Assembly: GCA_034387635.1 (NCBI GenBank)
Contig: JAOANU010000008.1
Coordinates: 1-64,000, forward strand
Length of the DNA: 64,000 nucleotides
Direction: 5' to 3'
Source: Rhodosporidiobolus odoratus
Taxonomy: Eukaryota; Basidiomycota; Microbotryomycetes; Sporidiobolales; Sporidiobolaceae
Below the pieces are notes generated by a model. That model was not told the origin of the DNA and did not search any database. It saw nothing but the letters and a program-made list of their open reading frames with translations. This document shows, one piece after another, positions 47,731 through 60,400 of the stretch; the stretch's first letter is position 1; every line of letters begins with the position of its first letter. The position numbers were made by a program, and so were the translations under genes.

Positions 47731-48639
47731 ATGTCAGACGACTTCCGTGCCAAGTGGGAACCTAGAATCGACCACGCCCAGTTTGCAACGGACAAGGTGC
47801 GTCGACGTCCCTTTCCATCCCCAACTTCAGCCTGAACGAGTCTCACACTTCCTCCCTGCAGGGTAGCTTTGAACCTAATCCTGCAGCTTCTATCCCCCTG
47901 CTACCAGACCGCCGAGCTATCGTCGACGCCGTTGTATCCCTCTATTCCGCAACTCCTTCGGAAGCCGCTTGCCTGAAGTACGCCAAAGAGAGCGTATACG
48001 ACGACCCGCTCTCGTACTGCAAAAACAGGGAGGAAATCGCAGGGCAGTGGTAAGTCTCGTGAATGTCCCGAAGCCTTCCGCCCGCGAGCTGAGCTGGCAA
48101 GAAAAGTACAACTGACCTTTTTACGCTCGCGCTTCCCTGCTACTCAGGTACGGTCTCCCAAAGACATTCAAGGAGTGCAAGGTACTTGCCCATGAGGTTG
48201 TCGTGAATGATAGCGATAAGGTGCGTCAAGCGTCACATTAGGGCTTCCTCTCCTTCTTTCCGCCTATCGCTCGTCGCGCTTGGCCTCCTCCCGCGTGCAC
48301 AGGTCTAGGAGCCCCAGCGCCTTTAACTGACAACTGCCCTGCTGCAGATCATCATTCGCCTCAAGGCGCAATACAGCGGCAGCTGGGGGACCAAGGTCGT
48401 TACTTCAGTCGTTGTCCTCGTGCTGGCGGAAGAGGGAGGGGAAACTAAAATAAAGTACCACAAGGATCTTTGGGATGAGGACGACTACGAGCACAGCGGA
48501 TTTGGACATGTAAGCAGGTCGTGTCTACTCTGCACGAGCAGCAAAAGCCCACTTTTCCTTTTCTTCGTAGGCTTTCAAGCAATTCAACGCCAAAGTCGTA
48601 CCACATGTCATCGATCTTCCGGACTCTCTCAAGCAGTAA
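47731..48639 (+). CDS. NTF2/SnoaL-like protein, fungal conserved
   Basis: Five exons from ATG 47731 (MSDDFRAKWEPRIDHAQFAT) to TAA at 48637-48639, about 190 residues. DRRAIVDAVVSLYSATPSEA, YDDPLSYCKNREEIAGQWYG and the beta-rich part (IIIRLKAQYSGSWGTKVVTS, ETKIKYHKDLWDED) give the helix-cone and curved sheet order of the NTF2-like fold. The DDPLSYCKNREEIAGQW segment matches the usual nuclear- or lipid-ligand pocket region of SnoaL-like fungal proteins of unknown role. No targeting signal. Soluble and cytosolic by appearance. Confidence 0.72.
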
Positions 48640-48935
48640 GGCAGTAGTACCAGTCTTATGTGAATAGAAAGCGGTACAGAGAGCTGCGGGCAACACTGTT
48701 TTCTGTCTTTTCACCTCTCATCTCGGCTGGTTCACGATTGCTCCTAGCTTTCCGTTGCCGTCATTTGGAAACGCGTTAACCTCATGCTGCTTCCTGCCGA
48801 CGCCGCTGCTGCCGGCACGTTGGCCAGTGCCTACTCCGGCTCTTTGCCGCACTTCGCCGCGAGGTGGCGCGCTCCCCACGCGTCGTTCGTCGTTCCCTCC
48901 TCCCTCTCTTCCTCTTCCAACTCTGCTGCGATACC

Positions 48936-49524
48936 ATGTCTGCACTCGACCTCACCAATCCCGCGCTCGCCCTCTCTTTCCTCCCAACTTCGCTCAGCAT
49001 TGTTCAACTTCGCCCATCGCAAACGGTCCCGGCAAGATTGCTTGCCATCTTAGTCGGAGGGGAGGGAGTTGAGGAGGCGGCGTTCGTTTCGTTGACGAGG
49101 ACGCCAGCAGAGACGAGTATCATCTTACCGACTGAGCTGCTGGAGGAACTGTATCCTGCATCGGTACGTTTTTTTTATTGCTCATTTTCCTCCTGCCCCC
49201 TCGCTCTGGTTACTACGCTCCCGACGACCACTTCTCTTCCCTCATTGTGCATCGTACTTACCACACGTTCAGCGAGTACAGAGTCCCGACCAGCCCCTCG
49301 AGACATCGAAAGGATGGGCAACCCTGAAAATCGCCGGCCCCATGCATCTCTCGCTCTCCGGTATTCTACACGAGCTTACTCGCCCTCTCAAGCATGCCGG
49401 CGTTCCTGTATTCGCCTCATCTACCTGGGACACCGACTACGTCCTCATCAACGCGGAGAACAGGGTCAAGGCCAAGGCTGCGCTGGAAGGAGCGGGTTGG
49501 AGTTTCAGCGTGGAAAACCCTTGA
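48936..49524 (+). CDS. ACT-domain protein (CASTOR/GATS-like amino-acid sensor fold)
   Basis: Two exons: ATG 48936 (MSALDLTNPALALSFLPTSL), splice at about 49164 to 49274, stop TGA 49522-49524; about 160 residues. The first half has SIVQLRPSQTVPARLLAIL and an FVSLTRTPAETSIILPTE strand. The second half has WATLKIAGPMHLSLSGILHELTRPLKHAGVPVFASSTWDTDYVLI, the ACT_7 pattern that binds small amino acids. Small fungal ACT-only proteins of this type are widespread and mostly uncharacterised; mammalian CASTOR proteins use the same fold to sense arginine for TORC1. A regulatory amino-acid-binding role is inferred, not shown. Confidence 0.78.
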
Positions 49525-49787
49525 GGCAAGGCGTCCAGTCCGTAGCTCAAGCTCGTAGTCAATCAAGCTATAGCCCGGCTAAAGCGAACGAAGAAAGTCG
49601 CAAAGAGCATTTCCTTGCCTACTCGCATGCGTCTCGCTGTCTAGCTTTCGCCCGCGCTTGCTCCACTGGCAGATCGTTAGATGTTGGTACTACTTTGCTA
49701 TTGACAGACTGTTTCAACTGATGCTCGTGCGGGACGGCTTTAACGGTAGAGTTGACGAAAATATTGCGAAGAGCGAGGTATTGCTGT

Positions 49788-51460
49788 TCAGAGCGTGGGG
49801 CGCTCGGCTTGAGGAGTACTGAGGGACGCCAAAGAGTTACTTTCCTGTTCTTGTCAAGTCAAGGCAAGCCGATGAGCACATGTGAGACGTACATGCGGGC
49901 GCCATGACGGCGAGCTCCTCCAGCGGCAAAGTCGACGATAGCGGTGTGGCAAGTCTGCCTATTGTCCCAGGCGATGACGGTACGAGGACGCCAGCGAAGA
50001 CGAGTCTGTATATCGGCGCTGCGCTCGACGTGGCTGTAAAGAAGGTTGAGAATGGCGTCGCTTTCCTCCTGCTTGAGGCCTACGATGCGGCGGGTGAACT
50101 GGCGGTTGACAAAGAGCGCCTTTTCACCGGTGACAGGGTGACGACGGACGACGGGGTGGACTATGATAGGTTATGCGAAGTGAGCACACAAAACGAGTGC
50201 ATCACACAGGCGAGTGAGACGAGACAAACCATTCTCAACTGGTTCACGTTTGACGATTCCTCCACGGGCACCCTTGCGGGAGAACTCGGCCTGCTCTACT
50301 CCTGAGTGAACGGCGGAAAGGGTCTCGAGGTATTCGCGGAAGGAAGGCGAAAGATGGTTGTAAGCGGCCCTGCAGAACAAAGCGTCAAGTTTGGCTATGA
50401 ATCGTCAGTGTGAATGCAAGTGTACCTCATATCACAGTATCCCGTATCACCCCCCGAAGGAGGAGAGTCGAACAGCATGAGCAGGGTAAGACCCGGTGGC
50501 TGCTCCTCGTAGGTGACTGCAGAAAGGTCGAGCACGATTAGCATCCATCATTCTCGCTTGAACCGCTGAACAAGTATCTCACCATCACTGTGCCAGGTCG
50601 AAGAGGTCAAGCGGGTGTCCACCTCGTAGTTCAAGGAGGCCTTGGCATCGCGGCTGTAAGGAGAAGAAGCCGCTCGATCAGCTCAGCTGTTGGACAGGTA
50701 AGGCCTCGGCGACTCACTAGACAAGATGGAACTCAGGATACCCCTCTGGAGCTCCAGAGCAAGGGTGAATGTGCGGACGACCCTGTCATGTCAGGGACGG
50801 GTGAGCTAGGTTCCATGGCGTGTACGATGGGTCCAGGAGAAAGCACGCACGAAAAAGGTAGCCCAGTCACGAAGCATCCATTCTGGGTCTTTGTCAAGGA
50901 AGTCTTGGTCGCGGAAGGCAACCACCTATGTGCGAATGACGCTGAAGTCAGCAGGGCGCAACGGGAGAAAGGGCGGAAAAGGGCTCACACCACGCTGAGC
51001 CACGTAAAGAGCCAGCTGCTGCCGACCACGCGCATCGAGCTGCGAGAGCTGGACGCCAGATACCTCGGAGCCGAATCTTGGAGTACAGTCGTCCACTTCG
51101 GCTTCCTCGAGGAAAGAACGCGGCTGAGAATCTTGAAGCGCCTTCAGTCCTGCATGACCCGAGGAGTTAGCGCTAGTATACCGCAGCTAGGGGTGCTGCA
51201 CACATACCGGGATCAATGTGCGTGAAGGGCTCGAGAGGCTGAAGCTTGAAGTGGGCGTCGAAAGTAGGAAGGAAACGAGAATAAGGATACACCTCGCCAT
51301 CCCTCGCCGCCTCCGTCTCGCTCCACCACTGCAGCTTTTTCGGCCTGGGCTGAGCTGACTGAGCTGACTGAGCCGGGGACGCCTTCGGGGCTGAATCAGA
51401 GCGTAGTGATAAGGAGTGGACGGCGGAAGTGACAGTCTCGGTCGCAGACGAGGGTGCCAT
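49788..51460 (-). CDS. TauD/TfdA-type Fe(II)/2-oxoglutarate dioxygenase (sulfonate dioxygenase-like)
   Basis: ATG 51458-51460 (MAPSSATETVTSAVHSLSLR), about nine exons. GSEVSGVQLSQLDARGRQQLALYVAQRGVVAFRDQ is the N-terminal jelly-roll entry. FFGRPHIHPCSGAPEGYPEF follows, then TSSTWHSDVTYEEQPPG with the iron-binding HxD, LMLFDSPPSGGDTGYCD, NRQFTRRIVGLKQEESDAIL, WDNRQTCHTAIVDF with the distal His, and HGARITPQAERPTL with the 2-oxoglutarate-binding Arg, stop TGA 49788-49790. All catalytic residues are visible. Yeast Jlp1 of this family releases sulfite from sulfonates for sulfur supply; other fungal members act on aryloxy acids or unknown substrates, so the substrate is open. Overlaps nothing and has its own promoter. 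Confidence 0.9.
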
Positions 51461-52036
51461 CGTTTCTCGTTTGGGCCGTGTAAAGGCGGTGTGCGAGAGA
51501 AGATACACAGCCTGCTTCAGGTAACCACTCCCTTCGGAATGCTATCGCACGAAATATAGTACCTATGTCGTGATTTCACGGGTCGTCGTTGCAACATGGC
51601 CGAAACGGAATCAAAGGCGCGGGCATATGTCGGCTTGAGCGGAAGCCGACGGTGAAGGAGCCGACCCCAGCGGTGTGCTCAGCGAGGCTTATGAACACAT
51701 CATAAACGTTCAACAGCAGGCGATGTTGCGCAAGGGACTGAAATGAGATTACATCGATTACATTCGAGGTGCAGATACAATAAGAAACTTTGTAATCGCT
51801 GACCGGGACCCTAACCTTGACCTTCTCAAATACCTTTTTCTGACGCAGATTCAGTTCATCTCAATGAGCGAGGACCCGTTCACAGTTCTTTAAGGGTTAA
51901 GCTACCAACAGATGTTCCAATCTCCCCGAGAATCAAGGGGAACAACTCCGAGAACGTAATTGCACAAGAACACATCATGTCTAGAACAGCGGGCTACTGT
52001 ACAACAATGCTCTCTATCGATAGGCTGAGCCCTGGT
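51461..52036. other. Intergenic, AT-richer
   Basis: 576 bp between the dioxygenase start and the antiporter stop, noticeably AT-richer around 51690-51970. No gene or RNA recognised. Confidence 0.5.
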
Positions 52037-54890
52037 CTATATGCCCTCTTTCGCCCGCGTACCCCTCTCCAGCTCCCGGCCCTTCTCTCGTTCCTTCTCC
52101 TCGTTTTGCTCCTGTTTCCGTGCAAGTCGCTCCGCACGCTCGAGTCGGTATCGCATGCCATTTTTCCATTCGAGCCAGATGAGAGGCACGAAGCAGCAGT
52201 TGAGTAGGGACAGCATGGTGAAGCCCCACCCTGAAAGAAAAAGACGAGTCAGCTTCGCAGACAAGATAAGGGAGTCGAGAATCAGGAGACGCACCTGCGC
52301 CAAGGCGGTTCAGCAGTGGGTCGACGAAGCCGGTTCCTGCCGCACCGCAGAGACAGCGGTAGAGGTTCTGCGGGGGAGGGCGCGATCAGCTACCTTTGCT
52401 TTTCTCATACAAGGGCACACCGAGGTATGGCTCGAGAGCACGTACATTGGCTGCGGTTGCTGACGCAGACTGCCCCGGATACAGGTCGACCAGGAGAGTG
52501 CTGACTGTGTTGAAAAGACTGGTGACGCTCAGACCGACTGTAAAGATAGACATTGAGTCGAGGTAAAAGCTGATCAGAAGGTTGTCGAAGAGCGAGTAGG
52601 GAGGTAACGCACTGATGAACTGCATGATCAGCGGTGCGGACAGATGCACCCCTTTGTCAAGAAGCCATCCGTAGGCGATAGTGGACGCGATCAGAGCCGT
52701 AAAGAAGTAGGCTGTGCAGAAGTGACGTGTAAGCAAACGGGCCTGTCAGTCAAGTCCGGAGGAGTGCTGTTTCGACTGCCGCGACCACAAAGACGACGGT
52801 GGACAAAAGAAGGGGATGACGCACGAGTCGTGCGCAGCCTCGCATGCTCAATCGGGAACGAGGACAAATCGTTCTGATCCTTAATTCGCTCCGCTTCCTC
52901 CTCCTCGGCCGTAAGACCCTCGGCTCTCCTCTTCTTCTCGACCTGCCGAGCCACGGCGCGGTAGTCGGCAGTCATTCGAGGTCCGTTCAGGATGGACGCG
53001 ATGAGGCAACCTCCTCCATTTGCGAGGAAGCATAACCCGAGTCTGCGGGAAGACGGTAAGCAGTTAGAGATGCAGAAGATCAGGGAGCGGCGTACTCTGT
53101 TTCGTTCAAACCGTAGGTTGCCTTGAATGTCGACCCAGTCGACGTAGTAACGCAGTAAAAGAGTCTGCGTGCGGACGAGCTGAGCGCATGGTAAGACGGA
53201 GGATATGGGCAGCTCCTTACGTATAGCAGACACTGTTGAATGTCAAAGCTACTCGTGATGACCGTCAGCGCGTATTCGGTATGCAAAAAAAAGGGCAAGA
53301 ACCCGCTCAAGAGAACATCCTTCTCCCTAAACATCTTGATGGGCGCAAAGGGCTTGACATCCTTCCACCCTTTCCGGGGTGGTTTCGCTGCGATGGAGGC
53401 AGCATCCGGCTTACTGTCTCCATGCAGTTTACGGCGACGGTGCTCTTGCCATAGCGAGAGGAGTGAGCGGTTCAACGTCGGTGCAGGCAGTGAGCCGTTG
53501 CCAACGATGCTGCGGAGAGTTTCGGGAAGGAGGAGGGCGATAATGATGATAACGACGGCACCAAAGGCGAAGAGGAACCAAAATAGGGATCTGTAGCGAG
53601 GCGAAAGTAAGAAAAGAGTACGGAAGTGATACATAGATAACACGCACTGCCAGCCGTAGTGCCCAGCGAGGAGACCACCAAAGACTGGTCCGATCTGGGG
53701 GCAAGACAGAGGTGAGAAAGCGAAATTGGACAGGACGAGCGAGAGAACCCTACGCAGGGACCCAGCATTGGCCTAATGTTCAGAAAGTGCGGGAAACGTT
53801 AGATGACATGGCTCGGAATTCGTAGTGAGTGAGTGAAAGACGCACCCAAGCCCGAAAATGGACATGAACAGCCCTCGCTCCGACGGCGGAGCAATATCGC
53901 CAATAGAGCCTGAACCGATCGCGATAACCGACGCGGATCCGGCCGCCTGCATACACCGCAGGACTACGAGAAGCCCGTAAGAGTGTGTATTGGCGAGACC
54001 GGCACACGCTCCGAGGTAACTGCATCGGCGGTAAGGCGGTCAGTCAATGTGAGGCGGTTCGAGGACCCGAGACTTACATGATGAACGTGATGATGTAGAC
54101 AGGTCTCCGGCCGAGTACGTCGCAGATTGCACCGAAGAACGAAGGCGAGATGCCTTGAAATATCATGTAGACCGTAACGGAGATATTGATCTTTTCTACC
54201 GTTGTTCCTAGGTTCTCCGCGATGGTCGGGATGACGGGGAAGTAGATGTTGGCTGTGGCAGACGTATGGCGGAGCAGAGTCACAATCAGCTTCACCAGCT
54301 CTAGAAACGGAATGGGGGATACTGACCGCTCAATCTACCGCTTCCAATGCAGGGTGTAAAGCAGGGAACGCCAGCAAACAAGGCAAGGGGTACCGAAAGG
54401 GCGTCAAGACCAGCTCGAGGATCGCTGACAGAGAGCGAGCGTCACGCACGGTCTGTGGATAACACCGAGTCGAGGTTATGGAAGAAACCAGAGGTACGGT
54501 AATCGCAAGAAAGCCTTCGTCAGCGAGCGATGAATGCGGACGGCGGGACTGGACTCACGAGAACAGTCCAGCGAGTGATACGAGCGCAACGATGAACCAG
54601 CGCATACCCTGCGAGTGGATCGTGTAGGGTACAGGCGGCGCTACGCCCTTTGCATTCTGCTTTTCTGCCTTAGCAGGAGCTGTTGGTCCGGTCTCTTCCT
54701 TCCGACCTCCCGGCTGTTTGGCGACGTCGTCGTCCAGTACGTTCGAGCCCTGCGGACTTCGGTCTGCTAATGTTGGTGTGGTCGAGTTGTCCGAGGAAAG
54801 TTGAGGCGAGAGTGGCTGGAAAGCAGGAATGTTGACAGAAGAAGCTGATGCTATGGGTGGTTCGGTCTGAGATGGCGGTAAAGGAGGCAT
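52037..54890 (-). CDS. MFS drug:H+ antiporter, DHA1 family (QDR-like)
   Basis: ATG 54888-54890 starts a Ser/Pro/Gln-rich cytosolic N-terminus. MRWFIVALVSLAGLFS then begins the 12-helix MFS core. ANIYFPVIPTIAENLGTTVE and VTVYMIFQGISPSFFGAICD run into the loop motif CDVLGRRPVY (DHA1 motif A). Further on are SASVIAIGSGSIGDIAPPSERG, a central hydrophilic loop (LWQEHRRRKLHGDSKP), FFLHTEYALTVITSSF and TLLVDLYPGQSASATAA near the end, with a basic, coiled C-terminus finishing at 52037. The QDR/dityrosine branch exports drugs, polyamines or cell-wall precursors from the plasma membrane. Substrate unknown here. At least eight short introns. Confidence 0.88.
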
Positions 54891-55463
54891 GCTGTAAGTA
54901 AGCCCGCGACGTGTGTCGTCTTTCAGGGGTGTATGAGTGAGCGACAGTCGACGGACGGCAGGCGGCCCGACCCGGAATTGGATCGGCTGAGCCGCGCCAA
55001 ATTTGGCATCTTCTCTCTCTACACCAACTCTCTTGAACCACTCCTTCGACCGGCCTCGTAGCCACGACTGCCCTCAGTATAGCGATCTGCAAGCTAGTAG
55101 CCAGCCTCAAACTCTCGCAACGCCCCTTTCCGCCGTCGAAGCTATTCTCATCTCCGCCTCGTCTGAACTCGCCAATGTTCACCGCTGTGGGGGCTACTCG
55201 GGCATAACGCAACCGCTCAGGACGAGTGGAAGCAAGCGCAGAACGTCGGGAGGATCTGGTGGATGGCCTGTCTGAGCGATGGGCAACAGAAGACAATACA
55301 GTCCCGCTCGCAGTGTACCAAGGCGTCCGGGTCTGTACAGGTTGCATATGCGAGTAGTGTAAGGTGTGCGAGAGGGGCGGCTGCTGATCTATATCTACTG
55401 CACCAGCTGCCGTCGTAGTCGATCCTCCTTTTTTGTTTGTTCGTGAAATCTTTCTCGCGCCGC
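54891..55463. other. Intergenic, antiporter promoter / TIM10 3' region
   Basis: 573 bp. Frames seen here on both strands lack domains. CT-rich 55050-55160 may be untranslated leader of the minus-strand antiporter. Confidence 0.5.
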
Positions 55464-55830
55464 TTACATACCCACGCGAGCGCCCCCAGCCTGAGCCGCT
55501 TGCAGCCGTTCCTGGACCTTCTCGTTTACACCGAAGTACTTGGCGACGCAGCTGTCGGCGCAAACAGAGATCAACGCAGAAAAGGTCAGCCCGCAACGCG
55601 TAGTGGTGCTCGAAAGTGGCTCGGACGGACCGGTCGACGCAGACGCTCTCGCCCTTGTTGAGTTCAGGTTCGGCGTAGCGGGTCGAGATGCACTTGGCGT
55701 GGCAGGACGAGACGATGCGGGTGAACAAGTCGGAGACGGCTTCAAGTTCCATCGCGGCCTCGGCGAGACGAGCCTGGTCGGGCTGACCAGCGGGAACGCC
55801 GCGAGATCCACCACCGAAGAGAGAGGCCAT
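55464..55830 (-). CDS. TIM10: Mitochondrial small Tim chaperone TIM10
   Basis: Exon 1 (ATG 55828-55830) gives MASLFGGGSRGVPAGQPDQA and AAMELEAVSDLFTRIVSSCHAKCISTRYAEPELNKGESVCVDR; an intron splits the second twin-Cys motif and exon 2 gives CVAKYFGVNEKVQERLQAAQ with stop TAA 55464-55466. The C-HAK-C and C-VDR-C pair are the twin CX3C motifs forming two intramolecular disulfides. TIM10 pairs with Tim9 as a hexameric chaperone carrying carrier proteins across the intermembrane space. Length about 96 residues, normal for the family. Tim9 is not in this window. Confidence 0.95.
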
Positions 55831-56488
55831 GTCGTCTATCTAGATACTCAGGGATGTCAGCAAGAGTACGTTCGGCAGGAGGGGGAGGTGAAGCAGGAGC
55901 AACTTACTCGTTCGAAGGGTTATGAGAGTGAGCTGGTGCTTAGCGGTGCTGCTGACTGTGCTAGTGAGTCTGTATACGCTTGTACTGTCCACCAAGTGGC
56001 AGATCGTGTCTTCCTGATCCGAGGCGAGCTCGCTTGTCGCCTCTTTCCTTCTTTTCCATCACTTCTTAACCTAATACAGCCATGGTTAAGGTGCTCTACA
56101 GTCTACTGTGCCCCGCGCACCTATACCTGCTACCTCGGACGCTTTCCTCGCTCTGTCTCCGCTCAACACTCGTCTTCCGCCCACCCCCCTTTCCCTGTTC
56201 TCCAGCGTCGATATTTTGCGGTTCATCTAGCGGTTCGCCGCCTCGGAGGGACTGCTTACGGAGCGACGCGAGATACCTACCATTTTAGCCGACACAGCGA
56301 AGGCATTTGAAATGAGCAACACAAATTGTTTGGGTTCTTACTCCGAACGTTGAACGCTGAGGAATGTGTCTGAAAGAGTGGTGCTACAGTTGCCGCGGCG
56401 GCATAAGTGCGACGAGGAAAACCCAGCGAGAATGATACAGAACAAACAGGACAACCATCTCTCCTCCTTACATCGCTTGTGGGACGGC
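55831..56488. other. Intergenic, TIM10 promoter / RPA3 3' region
   Basis: 658 bp without a supported gene. Plus-strand frames here overlap the TIM10 exon in antisense and are shadows. Confidence 0.5.
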
Positions 56489-57159
56489 TCATTCAACGGG
56501 GTACACGTCCGGGTAGGCGTGCGTCAGCTCGACAACCTTGTCGACGGCGACCATGTCTAAGGACCGCTAGACAGCGAGTAAGCAGCAGGATACGACGGAA
56601 TGGTCGACACGGGGAAAGAAAATAAAAGACGGACCGATGCTTTCTCCCAAGTTCAGGCTGTCCGAGGAGAGTGAGCACATGTCAGCTTCAGAGCTGGTAC
56701 AAGTACGAGGGAGCGCAACGGACCTGGACAGCTCCGACATCGAGTTGTTCCCGGTAATCTTGCCGACCACTTCAATGAAAGTTGCCGAGACGTCGCTCAT
56801 CTGCTCATTTGTGAAGATTCAGTCAGCTCCATGGACGCAGACGTGTGCTAGAGAAGACTGAACGTACCGAACCCAGCTTGACGGTGATCTGACCGCCATC
56901 CGATGCCTCGACGATAGCCGCATCGCCGTCCAGCTGCTCGCTCCCGGCCTCGTCAGCTCCAGCGCACCTGTCGCGCGGCAGAAGCGAGAGTACATACACT
57001 GATGACCTTGCCGATCAATCGCACGATCTTTCCTTCGGCTGTCAAGGAGCAGTGAGGGCGAACAACGGTCAGATGTGGGAGAAGCGGGGGCAAGTAGCAG
57101 GACAACGTACGGTAGCTAGCGAGGCGGGCAGCGTTGACCCGAGGTGTAGGACGGTCCAT
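56489..57159 (-). CDS. RFA3: Replication protein A small subunit RPA3 (RPA14)
   Basis: ATG 57157-57159. Exons: MDRPTPRVNAARLASY, EGKIVRLIGKVIS, EQLDGDAAIVEASDGGQITVKLGS, QMSDVSATFIEVVGKITGNNSMSEL, SLNLGESIDMVAVDKVVELTHAYPDVYP, stop TGA 56489-56491. The order of OB-fold strands and the closing helix matches the Rfa3/RPA14 family (about 115 residues). It is the small subunit of the heterotrimer that coats single-stranded DNA in replication and repair. Four short introns. The Rfa1 and Rfa2 partners are not in the window. Confidence 0.9.
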
Positions 57160-57456
57160 GGCGCAGTCGAACAGGCAGCAAAGTGGGGTGTGAGCGAGAC
57201 AAGGTCAAATCAAGCGAAAACGAGAGCGCGTCTCGACGGGAAAAGCAAAGATTAACATGCGAAGACCCGAGCAATGCAATGCAGCGCGATACGAGAGCCA
57301 GCAGACAGAGGAAAGCGCGAGGGAGAAACTGGGTAAGAACGATGCGAGACTACGAGGGTATGGCGGAGTAGAAAAGATTAAGCAAAGTGGGAGGTTGCGA
57401 GGAAAAATACGACTACACAATCAGACCGAGCGAGAATCAACAAGATTAGACAGGAA

Positions 57457-60400
57457 TCAGCGCGCTGTAACCGGACCGCGCCGCTTGATTCGCTTGCGAG
57501 ACGAGCGAAAGATGAGCCAGACTGCGAGCCAGGTGAGGAAGGCGACAACGACTACTCCGGCGATGATGACGCCGAACGCGGCGTACTTGGGACCGGGATG
57601 ATCTTCGCCAGTCTCATAAGGTACGCCGGCATTGCCGCCAAAAGCGGCTAAAGAAGAAGATGGGTAAGTCATGGGTGCCGAATGTTAAAGAAGAGCAGAC
57701 TACTTACAGGTAAGGATATTGATGGGTAGGAAGGTCAGACCGACGATGTACAGCTTGACGAGAGCCATGTCTGTGCCCCGCTTGGCGCCAGTCAAAGAGA
57801 GGCGAAGAATGCCGAGGTAGGCGGGGTGATCGTGTGAGAGGATAGCGTCGTAGAAAGTGAGAGATTGCTGCATGGCGACGATGTGGTCTGCGTATGAAAG
57901 AGAAGTCAGTGACACGAAGCAAGCAAGGTGGAACGTGAGAACTGACCGAACAAATCGCCAATATAGACTGCAATATCGTGCTTGGCATCGTTGTTGAAAA
58001 ACCCGAGGTTCTCCTCCATGGTCCGCTTTCTAAGTCCGCGCACAACGTCAGACTTGGGTCCAAGTAGCCGACTGAGACCAGTGACGAGTTTGCGCATGTC
58101 GGTGATACGCTTCAGCATGGTCGAACGGTCGAACCGGGTGTCGCTGAAGAGGTTTTCTTGCATATACGCCGGGACCACGCTGGCATCGATCGGGTGCTCC
58201 TTCGATAGCGAGTAAAGCTCGACGCCGTCGCTGTCGACGAGCATAGTCGAGCGGAACGTCCGGGTCGTTTCGGTGACCCAGCTTGAGGGGAGGACGTGAA
58301 GGAAGCTCTTGGGCAGGGGGAGCATGGGTAGCAACCGAAAGACGGAAGTCGGGTTGCGACGCTGAATGGTAGCGCGCTTTATGGACGAGATAGAGGCCGC
58401 TCCACCTCGTCCAGAACTGAGCTTGTCCTTGTCCGCCTCGCTCGCGTCTTCAAGGACGATGCCGACCACATTTTCGTCGAAGACCTTGCGACCTGCGACC
58501 ATACCGACACCGGAAGGAGCGGTCTTATCGCCGACGTTCTTGTGCCGGTGATGACTGAGGGGATCGGAGAGGAAAGTGTCGACCTCGTTGGACTCTCCTT
58601 CGATGAAATCCATCAGAGGGAAGAACGCATCGACGATCGAGTCCATCAGACTGTAAGCAATCCAGTCTATAGACCGTGCGAAGTCAGTTCAAGATCACAG
58701 TGGAGTGGGAGGAGAGGCACGTACGCGAAGAAAAGTTTCGGGAGATACCAAATTGCTGGAGCTTCCCCTGTACGCGCTCGATGTGCTGATCGATTGGCTC
58801 GAAGTGGAACTGCAGCATGCAAGCCATCCAATTAGCACTTGCACAGGGCGGAAGAGCACGAAAGGAAGCTCACGGATATGATGCCGTCCCCGAAGACGAG
58901 GAGGTACAAGTTGATGGCGCCAACACCGACACCTTCGACACCTTCCTTACCTCCCACACCTTCGACGATATCGACTCGTCCCCTTCTGCCGCTGCTATCT
59001 CCTGGTACTCCCTTCGGCCTTTCCTCCGGTCCATGGCGTAAACCCTCGAGACCCTCCTCTGCAGCAGCGGCGCCGCTGCCCGCAAACGCGTTCGCATGTG
59101 CGCCAGCGCCGAGATTGAAGTTCGAAGCGCTGCTTGAAGGGGTCGTCGAGGGAGAGGTGTAGCGGAAGTAGCTTTCATCGAGGGCACGAAAGACAACGAA
59201 ATAGTAGCCGAGCGCGGCGAATGACTCGATCTTCTCGCGAGTTTCTTGATGAAGGATATCCTCGATGGTGAGAGGGTGGAGAGGCAGGAACTATCGAGGG
59301 CCAGTCGCGTCAGCAGGCGAGGACGGAGCAGATGAGTGCTAGATAGTGAGGTTAACATACCTTCCGTAGTTCTCGCATGTCAGCAACCGTCGGGCACATA
59401 ACGTCCAGCCACCAGGCCGGTCCATGCTCCATCGCCCGATTCTTGCCGAACCGTTTCTCCTCCGCCCTCGCAGTCCGCCTCTCGCCCCTGAGCTTCTTCG
59501 ACGTAGGCCCTCCCGCCACACCAGGAGTGACGGCCGGCGCAGCGGTAGATGGTTCGGCAGTACCCGCATCGGCGTTGACCGGACAGTAGCTCGCCGCTTC
59601 TTGTGTGAGCGGTTCGGTTTCTGCAGCTCCGGCGGCACCCACAGCGATGTCGCCGGATACAGCGTCCTCCTGCCTACGTTCGAGCCAGAAGGCTTGCAAG
59701 CGTTCTAGTGCCGGGGCGAGGGTAGAAGAGGTGGTCAGGTCGAATACGGGTGCGGTAGGAGCGGTTTGTGAAGGAGGAAGGAGAGGGTGAGGTGTGTTGG
59801 GCATGGTCGTACTCGCGGAAGCCGGCTGCGGTGTAGCGCCGGGGAAGAGGTGGGAAGGATAGGCGAGAGTTGAGCGGGTAAGAATTGGTGTGAGAAGGGT
59901 GAAATGCGGAGTCGGAGGATCCCAATCCGAGTCGTCGGAAGACGATGACGAGGAAGACGAGGAGGATCCCGACGACGAGTTCCTCCAGAACCGCCAGCCA
60001 GCCCATGTCGAGCTAGAACGGCTCGATCCGTCCGAGGATGAGCCAGACGAACTGCTCGAAGAAGAGCTGGAAGAACTTGACGAGCTAGTGCCAGACGAGT
60101 GGCTCCCCCTTCTTGCCCTCCGCCTGACTTTCCTGAGCGCGCTCTTAACCCTGGACCGCGCTGAGCGACTGCTTTTCCCTGTTCGCCCGGATGCCACACT
60201 CTCGGCTTTCCGCCTCTTCCGTCTCCGGCGTGGCTTGTGAGCTGGTGTGTACAAGGGATGCGGTGTACGCTTTTCCCTATGTCCGTGTGCGGCTTCGGGG
60301 TGCGGCTCGTCATCCGCTCGGGGAAGGAAAGCGGGAGTGCCAGGATCATGGCGGTGAATCGAGCCGTTGCCGTCTTCTTCTGGCGCAACGGCCCCAAGTA

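Noticed and set aside
49622..49787. Alternative longer C-terminus for the TauD-type dioxygenase
   Set aside because: Choosing the acceptor that gives RITPQAERPTL matches the family's conserved ending, whereas the longer reading does not.
54670..55830. 386-codon minus frame starting with the TIM10 sequence
   Set aside because: Only the first exon is real; the frame reads through the TIM10 intron, where the true splice restores the second CX3C motif.
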